The notes beneath the pieces were generated by a model. The model worked only from the letters and a program-made list of their open reading frames with translations. It was not told the DNA's origin and did no database searches. A DNA stretch of 64,000 nucleotides from Pisaster brevispinus (Eukaryota > Echinodermata > Asteroidea > Forcipulatida > Asteriidae), in NCBI GenBank assembly GCA_023634235.1, contig JAMKCF010000001.1:7814758-7878757 (forward strand), given 5' to 3'. Below, one piece after another: positions 56,173 through 64,000 of this stretch. The position numbers and the translations under genes are program-made. The first letter of the stretch is position 1; the number at the start of each line of letters is the position of its first letter.

Positions 56173-58066
56173 TTAGAGGGCCTCTTTAAACCTTCAGTAT
56201 AAGTGGGCACTGTGTGATTACAGCTCCACAGTCCCACAATGTAGAGGATGTTTAGATGGACTAGTACACAAACAATGGATTAATAGATATCATTATACCT
56301 CATACATATTCATGAACGAGATCCATTTTTTTTCATTTTAATTTAGGTGTTTTATTTTAAGAATCACCAATGCTGTACAGTATTATTATAATAAAAAATG
56401 AAATAACTATTCAAATGTCTACAACAGTTATTTTTATAATTTAATTTAAAAAGACATAAATATTTATTTATTTATTTAATAAAATGGTTTATTATTAGGG
56501 CAGCCTCATCACAAATCGCCATAGGGACAAGTGAACAGCTTTTCTGGTTCAAACTTGCATGATAAATATACCAATACTTGTAAGTGTTCTCCAATTTTGG
56601 ATTGTATACTCCTCTCTGTTGACAAAATTGCAATGGCATAAAATGTAATGAAAATGTAATTTGTTTGTCCTCGGCCTATGAGTTATAGTATGACTATCTT
56701 GAAACAATACATTTCCTGAAATTAACAAGCATAAAACAAATAAATGCAATGTCTGAGGAGAGAATTGTCTGTGTGATTCAGTGGCTGCGTTATTTTATGT
56801 TTTCCCAAGTCCAATTATCCTTTTAACATGAACTCTTTTGCTATATATTTTTCTATCTCTTACGACAGATTGACCTGTAACTCTGTTTTTGTTCTTGAAA
56901 AAAGTAGGAATGTTAACTGTTACATCCACTGGCGCAAACAAGTCCTGTACATCAAAACCTTTATCAGCAATTATTGAATCACCTTTGTTGACTTTATTTA
57001 TTAATCCACTCCTCTCAATGATCTGTCTGTCACTGGTCGAACCTCCATATGCACCAGACATATAGGACATTAAACCTCCTGGTGTTATACCAACCAGTGC
57101 CTTACCAGTGTTACGGTTTTTGTATGTTGAAAATGTTACCTGCTGGGCAGCAGGTGCCTTGGGCTTCTTCACTGGGAACTCAAAGCCATCAAGGATACTC
57201 CGAGTGCTTGGAAACTTGGTCTTGAAATCAGATGGAGCATAAAAGAAGACCATGTCTCTATCTGCCCAGATATCAATCTCTCTCCACTGAAGATGCACAA
57301 ATCTAATCCATGTTGCAAATTTAGTGTATACGTCTGATTCACTGACCTTAAACATTCGACTTAATTCAAAATTGGCTGTATATCTCCTGTATTTAATTAC
57401 AGTCAAAAATAGTTGATCTGGCACAGATAAGGAGGGCCTTTTACCATTTACATAAGTTAACTCGAATACACATGGTCCTAGTGAAGCAAGTACATCCATA
57501 AAGTTGAGATAGTCTTGAAGCCCTGTGTAGTAGTGTACTCCTTTGGGGTCATTCTTGAAGTCATGAAAAGTAATCCCTGTACCTTCGTCTCAGATTCCGT
57601 CTGTGTATGTGTGGAGACTGATGTTGACAGGGTTTCTTGCAGGTCTGTCTGGATGGCCTCGTTATGTACTTTTTCATTTTCGCTGTTCACATTTACCGCC
57701 ATTGCAATGTCCAGATCACAGTTAACATCAACATCCATAGACAACTCATCAGAACCCTCACAGGTACCCTCTCTCTTTGCACAGCGTTCTGTATAGCGTT
57801 TTGTCCTTGAGACATCTGCTGAAGTTGGTTGCTTTTTCCATGAGAACTGGCTAGGAACAGCATCTGGTTTCAGCCTCCTTCGTTGCAATTTTAGACCTGA
57901 CCAAAAAAAAAAGTGTAAAGAAGTTGTAAATGGACAGTTTATTGACATCTTTGTTTGGTAAGCTTTTGAGGAGTATTCTGCAAAATGTAGTCTCGCGATG
58001 GGTGATTCTTACATGTAGCTTCCAAGACCCAACTATAATCAACGGCGGTGGAGCTAGGGAAGCATG

Positions 58067-58099
58067 CCCCCACCCCCCCCACCCCCACCCCCACCCCCG
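58067..58099 (-). repeat. G-quadruplex-prone C/G tract
   Basis: Five C-runs of 5 to 8 separated by single A, so the minus strand has five G-runs of at least 5 with 1-nt loops. This is an ideal quadruplex pattern. It lies in the intron of the THAP-transposase gene, whose transcript would carry the G-rich strand. Confidence 0.8.
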
Positions 58100-58875
58100 A
58101 TTAAAATGGTCTAACAATTCACATTTGCCCCCTACCACTTTGAAAATCATACAGCCATCGTTCACTCTACTGTTTGCATATTTTCATACAATTATACAAA
58201 TATTGCAGTTAGGGTAATCAATAATTATAACGACAGCAATATCTGGCATAGCCATTCAAAAGTGCTGATGGGAGGTGAATGGCGCACTCTTATTAATCAG
58301 GGCTGCTAATGTGTACACTGTGGACGACAGCCACAGGGGTAAACCCCTGCGTGCAGATTCCATATTCTAGGTAACAAAACGGTGGTATTCATACATGTAT
58401 GTAAACAAAAGTCATACTCATGCATCAACAAATTTAAAAAGTGGCTCTCAAAAATTTAGCAGTAAACTCAGCCTGTGTGGTGAGATTTGGAGAAAAAAAA
58501 CCCAGCCAAATCTGAGGATTAGGAACAAACCCAAATTAGGCCAAACTTTGAGAAAATCGGTAGAAATAATGGTTCTTTGTTTATATTATTATAGGCCTAA
58601 CGTTACATAGCTATAGGCCTACAGTACAATGTTTGCCCCTGCCCTGGACAAATTACAACTACATTATACAAGTAATTAGTAACACTTACACTACAGTAAC
58701 ACTTACAGGCCTGCCTACTGAACTTAGTACTCTTCTTTAGTCTCTAGTAAATTTTGGATGCTTTGAAATCTTATGAAGGTTAGAAAGCTTTAAAAGGCCT
58801 ACGTTCTCATAAATATTTGAGTCAGAGTATGGGAGGCCAGTCAAGGCCTAAATCTTGACAAATTAAGTAACTTAC
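58100..58875 (-). other. Rest of the long intron of the THAP-transposase gene
   Basis: Noncoding. Two donor-like words (plus ACACTTAC near 58690 and 58705, tandem) occur, but no open segment with the expected Cys-x2-His half of the THAP finger was found between 57897 and 58875. Confidence 0.4.
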
Positions 58876-59099
58876 CGGACTTTCCAAACTGCTGATCGTC
58901 CTGTGTCATCTTTCACTTGTCTTATGGCCTCTCGCCAAGCATTGCACCTCTTTCTTTCCTTTGGAAATTCATATCCACTTCTTCCCGAACACTGCGGCAC
59001 CGCACACCCAGTATTTGGCATAATTTTATGTGAGAAGCAAGTTATACAAAGTCGAAAACCTTCGTCGATACGTAAGTGTAAACAAAGAATCAAGACGCC

Positions 59100-61900
59100 A
59101 TTTTTTCTAGAGTTTACCCTGTAATGAGCACCCTCTCTCGGTTACTTATGGAGAATGGAAAGTCTCCAATTGGTCACTGTTCAATACAGAACTTTTAGAC
59201 AAAGAGGGCATCCCACTCGACAGTCTCTTTTGTGATGTAATTTTGAGCATGTGCATGACTGCTAAGAACAACAGATCTTTAACGTTCAGTATTGAAGCTT
59301 GGTATCAAATCAGAAGTTATCCCATTATATCCCAAATCACAATAAATAGAACTTATTTGTAACACTGGATAATTAAACTTGTATCAGTCAAATCACTTTA
59401 GCTACTAAGGTTTGAAGGTACCACATTAGAAAAATACAAAGCTAAACCTAAGGCATATTGGGATTTAGAGGTGAACTGTATACAGTTTAAGGGCCCTGAA
59501 AGCATGCTTACTCCTGCACTATTTCCGAACTGATTCTCTCAAGTTTAAAAAGCAAATGTTAATTGACCTAAATCAAAAGTATTTACTCACAAAGCCAGGA
59601 TCTACGAAGTCATCACCTGAATCACTTTCCTATGAGAAAAAATACAAATTTATACTAAAAATAACATTTACATTTGAAACATCAGCCTCTTGTTTTTTCT
59701 TTGTTGTACATGCAAGCTGGAATTTTCGGTTGTCCAGAAAAAACAAATCTCTAAATTGTTTTGTGTTGTGAACATTGTTTTGTGTAGTGAATATTGGTTC
59801 TCAATCCAGTCATAGCACTCAAACTATTTTTAAGAGGTTCTTGCATACACAGTTACATTCGAGTTTTATTAACCAACCCTATTTCATAACATGGGACCAG
59901 ACTACTTTTCCTTCCATCCTCAGTTTTTTTTATAACAAACGAAGGGTAGAAATAAGGACAAGATCATACTTTTTATAGTTTGTCAGGATAAATCTAGAAG
60001 AATAACGTAATTACTACATATTCTTTGTATTCAACAAGTTTGACTGTAGTTGATTTAGCACTTCAAAGATTACATTTTACTAGGGGCAAACAACTTTTTA
60101 GAGAGAAAGCTTGGAATTAATGCATGACAATATGATTTAGGTAAAACACAAGAAAGCACGGTTCAGATGTAAAAAGCATCAATAAATGGTATTCAAGATA
60201 AATTGCCACTGCTTTTTGTTGTTCTACATGGACAAATAAAACAATACCTGACTTTATACTGAAAAGGGGGTACAATCAACTTACATTTGATTCAAGTTGC
60301 AGGGAAGCTGTAGGAGCCTACAATATATGGAAACAAGAAAAGATGTTGTGTTAGTAAAAGACAAATGACCTGTAGTATAACAGTTGATGCAACCTGGATA
60401 TTGCCCTTTTACAAGATATGATACCGGTGTGGTGATGGTGGTTGCTATAAGGTTCAGTAAAGAAGACTATAAATGAAGTTATACACAAAAGTTTGTTATG
60501 TTGGCTTTTCATCTTTCTTTTGTAATTGAACACCTCAATTTCAGTTATCACAATACAAAACATAATAACTCAGTGCACAGCACCCTCAGTAGACAGTGTG
60601 ATAAATCCTTACTTAGCTCACCTTAACTTTCTTTGACTTGTATTTAGTTAGAAGATACAGCTGGATTCTCTTTGTCTTGCAGTATTCCACATAAATTTCG
60701 GATAGTGAGACTGGAGACTGGATCATCTGAGACTGGATCACCGACATAACTGGCTAACTTGAAGGACATCGACTCAATTTTTCTGCAACAATTTTTTTTC
60801 ATTTTTTCAGTTCTGGAGTCTGAGAAGCACTTCCTTATGATCACAGCTATGGTCAATCTTCAAGTCATGAGTACCTCCACCCTTCATTTTATATACATGC
60901 ACATACTGATGTAGACATACATTGTACTGCTTCCAACCTACCGAGACTACCACATCATGTTTGGTCTGCATCAAGAGAAGGAAAAATTGACAACCATATT
61001 GAAAAGTGTTTACTTTTAATTGGGAAAAACTTTTTTTTTAAACCTTCTTTGGATGTGTGCATGTCCACAGTGGTAGGTAGCATACTGCGCTGTGTGGACT
61101 TATCTTGTTTGAGGTCCTCGGTGCAAATCCAATGCTTTTTCACTCCAGCCACAAGAAACACATTAAAATGCTTGCCCTCAAGAACTCTCCCCTTAATTCA
61201 TTTCTAATGACATGCTTGTCCAAGACAGGAGCCCACATTTCGAATGCAGTTTCAAAATGATCTCAAGCAAATTTTAAAAGGGCTAAGGTATGCACACACA
61301 TGTACACTTACCTGCACATGTATAAAGGCATTTTATAAAATTTAGGCAGATCTTCTAGATGTTGAAGTTTTATACACATAGTGATACATGTACTGTATGT
61401 GCCCAAGAAGATCACACTATACTAATTCTTGAAAGCATAAATAATAAAGTACTTACGATCTGTTGTGCAGGTTCACCAACTTCAGCAGCAGTTGGTGGAA
61501 CTCGTGGAACTCGTGGAACTCATGCTTTGTGAAGAACAGAGCCCTCTTCTTTTCCCAGTTTGGCTTATTAATCCCAAGATGTCTTTAGATGGGGATGACT
61601 TTCCTAGAAAGAAAAACAATAACACTTCATCGTAGATAGTTTTGCACCTGTGGTTCAATTAATAGGGGAACACCTGCTTTTATGGTTAACAAAATGATGG
61701 TAGTCTTTAGGTATAACGTAGCAACATTTTTAAGTAGGACTTGCATAAACTTTCAAACCATGTTGACTCACTGCATGTTTCAGTAGCTTTTTACATGGCA
61801 TGTAGACTTCAATCGCTATAAATTGCAAGAACGATGTAGCAACAGTTATAAGCCAGATAGTAAAGCACCTGATCACCATGTCCAAGGGGCCATGGTAGAA
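59100..61900. other. Long AT-rich stretch, no gene seen
   Basis: Many short open frames, none with a recognisable domain. A GTGGAACTC unit is repeated three times at about 61495-61520. A donor-like word on the minus strand (plus ACTTACGATC, about 61451) and acceptor-like T-rich tracts occur, but no exon can be supported. I cannot exclude untranslated or intronic parts of a gene outside the window. Confidence 0.35.
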
Positions 61901-61982
61901 GCGTCCTTGTCGCGGTCCTGGATAACGTTAATTCTACCACCACCACACACAACAAGATCTACCAGTAACATCAGCAATTGTC

Positions 61983-63860
61983 ATGTCTAGACAAGAACGG
62001 AGGAGGTCCTTTTTAGGGCCTGCCCTGACGGTCATCTCTGTTAACATCGAAGGCTTTTCAACAGCTAAGCAACAAATCTTAGCCGAACTTTGCAGCAATC
62101 TCCAATGTGACATCCTCTGCTTGCAGGAGACCCATAAAGGGAGCGACAACAACCGCCCATGCATACCTGGTTTAGTACTCGTCAATGAACGACCTCATCG
62201 CCAGTATGGTAGTGCTATCTTTGTCAAAGCAAGTTCCGTTACAGAAAGCACGTCCGTTTCAGAAGATGATAATATTGAAGTCCTGACTGTAGAATTGAGC
62301 AGTGTAGTTGTAACATCTGTATACAAACCACCACCAGCTGACTTCAAGTTCCCACACATTCATGGTAAACCACAGATCATCATCGGTGATTTCAACAGCC
62401 ATAGCACCCAATGGGGGGTACAAGGAAACCAACAAAGATGGAGAAGCAGTAGAGGAATGGATGGATTCCAACCAGCTTAACCTCATCCATGATTCCAAGC
62501 TACCATCATCATTCTACAGTGCCCGCTGGAGATGTGGTTACAACCCAGATTTGGCCATGGTCACCAACATTGCAGACCTGTGCCAGAAGACTGTGATGGA
62601 CCCTATGCCATCAAGCCAGCACTGACCTATTGGCATCCAAGTCAATGCAGTTGTAAGACCAACCAGTGTCCCTTTTAAGAGGCGTTTCAACTACAGGAAA
62701 GCAGACTGGCAAGGTTTCTCCAAGATCAGAAAATCAAGCGTATTTCTCCCGTATCATGCAACTACGACCGCTTCGCAGAACTTGTGAAGAAAACTGCAAG
62801 AAGATATATCCCTCAGGGATGTAGGGTGCAATATATACCTGGACTATCCAAGGAAAGCTCAGAACTATATGAAGAATATGTTACCATGTTTAATGAAGAC
62901 CCATTCGCTGATGCAACAACTCAAATAGGCGAGAAAGTAATGGAAAGCATATCCAAGGAGTGTTGTAAGTCCTGGCAAGCCTTAATTGAATCAATTGATA
63001 TGTCAAAAAATAGCAAAAAAGCATGGTCAACCATCCAAAAGTTCCGTGGAGATCCTAAAGCACCACCGCAACAACCCAAAGTAACTGCAAACCAAGTCGC
63101 TAACCAGCTACTCTTGAATGGGAAAAGTGGTAAGGTGAAGAACAAGATCAAACTGGACCGTAAAAAGTACAACGACCAGGGATTCACCAGACTCATGACC
63201 ATGGAAGAGTTGGAAGAGTTGGAAGAGGGTATCTCCTCGTTGAAACCGGGAAAAGCTTTTGGACTTGATAACATCTCAACAGAGCAAAATTAAAAACTTT
63301 GGCCCTGCTGCTAAGAAATGGCTACTACAGTTGTACAACCATTGCCTGTCCACCAACAAGATGCCCAAGATCTGGAAGAAAGCACATGTCCTAGCACTCC
63401 TGAAACCTAGGAAAGATCCAGCCATTCCTAAGAGCTACAGACCTATAATACTTCTGAGTCACTTGTATAAGCTCTTCGAACGCCTCATACTCAACCGAGT
63501 TGGACCTGTTGTTGATAAAATCCTCATACCAGAGCAAGCCGGCTTCTGTCAAAAACACAGGTGTGTGCCTTTCATCTGCGTAATCGAGAAGCCAAACGCC
63601 AACTGAACGTCTCCTGGTCTGGGGCTTCTCTTGAAAACTGTGATCATCCAGTGTACCAAGGTGTCACCCTAGATCGCTGCTTTTCCTTCAAGACCCATGT
63701 TGAGAAGACCAAAGCCAATAGCTGTGCAAGAAACAACATTGTCAGCAAACTTACTGGAACAAGATGGGGTGCCAGCCCAGACACTCTACGATCAACGGCC
63801 TTAGCCCTTTGTTATTTATCTGCAGAGTATGCAGAGTATACCCACACAGGCATTGTTCTC
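61983..63860 (+). mobile_element. Second non-LTR retrotransposon (Jockey/I-like), internally deleted
   Basis: 61983-62480 encodes an EEP endonuclease: SVNIEGFS (Asn), LCLQETHKG (Glu), VYKPPP (Tyr) and [12 protein letters not shown] (Asp/Asn). A frameshift near 62435 leads to 62362-62625. 62784-63293 is the EN-RT linker ending in LKPGKAFGLDNIS (RT motif 1 region). 63259-63606 has IWKKAHVLALLKPRKDP, SYRPIILLSHLYKLFERL and EQAGFC (RT2). The catalytic core with the YADD box is absent: the sequence jumps at about 63560 to the C-terminal part (HLRNREAKRQLNVSWSGA ... YQGVTLDRCFSFKTHVEK), ending near 63835. Frame breaks add to the deletion. Confidence 0.85.
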
Positions 63861-64000
63861 TGATTACCTCCCCACCTGCAACAACCATTTTTTCTTTCTT
63901 GTACCAACGAATCGCTTTGAAATCATTGAGGTGTGCAAACAACTGAAGAATGGTGTAAGCTGTGGCTTTGATGGCATTAGTTCGACTGTGGCGAAGTCTG
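63860..64000 (+). mobile_element. Start of a third LINE-type RT fragment at the window edge
   Basis: From about 63895 one plus-strand frame reads NRFEIIEVCKQLKNGVSCGF followed by DGISSTVAKS. This is the usual N-terminal RT block of LINEs (LKn.kS.G.DGi). It cannot be part of the element just upstream, whose C-terminus ends near 63835, so a different LINE begins here, 5'-truncated, and runs out of the window. Confidence 0.65.

Larger units (their letters stand above)
56795..59021 (-). pseudogene. THAP-DDE_4 (Harbinger-like) transposase gene
   Basis: Exon 1 (58876-59021, minus) starts MPNTGCAVPQCSGRSGYEFP, the N-terminal half of a THAP finger, and ends at a GTAAGT donor in phase 2. The next recognised exon begins at 57896 (TTGGTCAG acceptor) with LKPDAVPSQF, but it needs phase 1, so the exon with the THAP CX2H half is missing. 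57478-57948 then passes, by frame change, to TGLQDYLNFMDV. 56795-57499 has the HTH_Tnp_4-like block (LFLTVIKYRRYTANFELSRMF) and DDE_4 motifs SILDGFEF and IIADKGFD. The final RVHVERI block reads RVHVKRI, so the catalytic Glu is Lys (56822-56824). Shifts follow downstream of GLGKT. Confidence 0.8.

Noticed and set aside
59100..61900. Short ORFs as small host genes
   Set aside because: All are short, overlapping on both strands and without motifs or codon signal.
1..64000. Bacterial or phage origin with operons, Shine-Dalgarno sites and defence islands
   Set aside because: Spliceosomal introns, LINE, gypsy, Penelope and Helentron elements, THAP and PHD fingers point to an animal genome.

Overview
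The window is eukaryotic, AT-rich and dominated by transposable elements. It carries animal-type non-LTR retrotransposons, Ty3/gypsy, Penelope-like and Helentron (Helitron2-type) coding regions, several transposase-like genes with THAP, SWIM or OTU modules, GT-AG intron signals and many MITEs with target-site duplications. Together these suggest an aquatic invertebrate (echinoderm, hemichordate, amphioxus, mollusc or cnidarian are all possible). The species cannot be settled from this sequence, and I see no gene that is certainly a host gene. Almost every coding stretch is broken, so this looks like a graveyard of nested insertions.

Layout. 0.1-2.6 kb: two direct copies of a noncoding dispersed repeat with palindromic ends. 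2.9-7.9 kb: an L2/CR1-like LINE with a TAA-repeat tail, split by a solo-LTR-like insertion. 7.9-14.2 kb: a decayed gypsy element (A) on the plus strand, itself carrying an insert with an A33 tract. 14.2-18.5 kb: a 5'-truncated gypsy element (B) on the minus strand with a 1.1 kb LTR and an extra C2H2 zinc-finger ORF. 19.9-22.9 kb: a decayed transposase-like gene of a family I cannot name, with a possible D-D-E core and a CCHC knuckle. 23.0-23.8 kb: a Penelope-like fragment. 24.0-27.1 kb: more copies of the palindrome-bearing repeat, one interrupted by a 1.1 kb TIR element. 27.3 kb: a very young hAT-type MITE.

30.2-32.5 kb holds a spliced minus-strand gene with two OB folds and a CCAAT cluster at its 5' end. 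36.1-46.6 kb is the most striking block: a Helentron whose plus-strand reading frames encode a PHD finger, a C76-like cysteine protease, an OTU protease, homogenised tandem repeats, a HUH Rep domain, a PIF1 helicase and an EEP endonuclease. The OB-fold gene may be its divergently transcribed SSB partner (inference). 47.2-51.8 kb, minus strand: a large gene that fuses a Cys-rich N-terminus, an OTU domain and a transposase-like core. 52.3-55.7 kb: a divergent pair, an SGNH hydrolase (minus) and a SWIM-finger protein (plus) cut off by a MITE. 56.8-59.0 kb, minus strand: a THAP/DDE_4 (Harbinger-like) transposase gene whose catalytic Glu position reads Lys. 62.0-64.0 kb: a second LINE lacking its RT core, followed by the start of a third LINE-type RT.

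Coordinates of decayed genes are approximate. Family names rest on motifs recognised by eye, with no database search.
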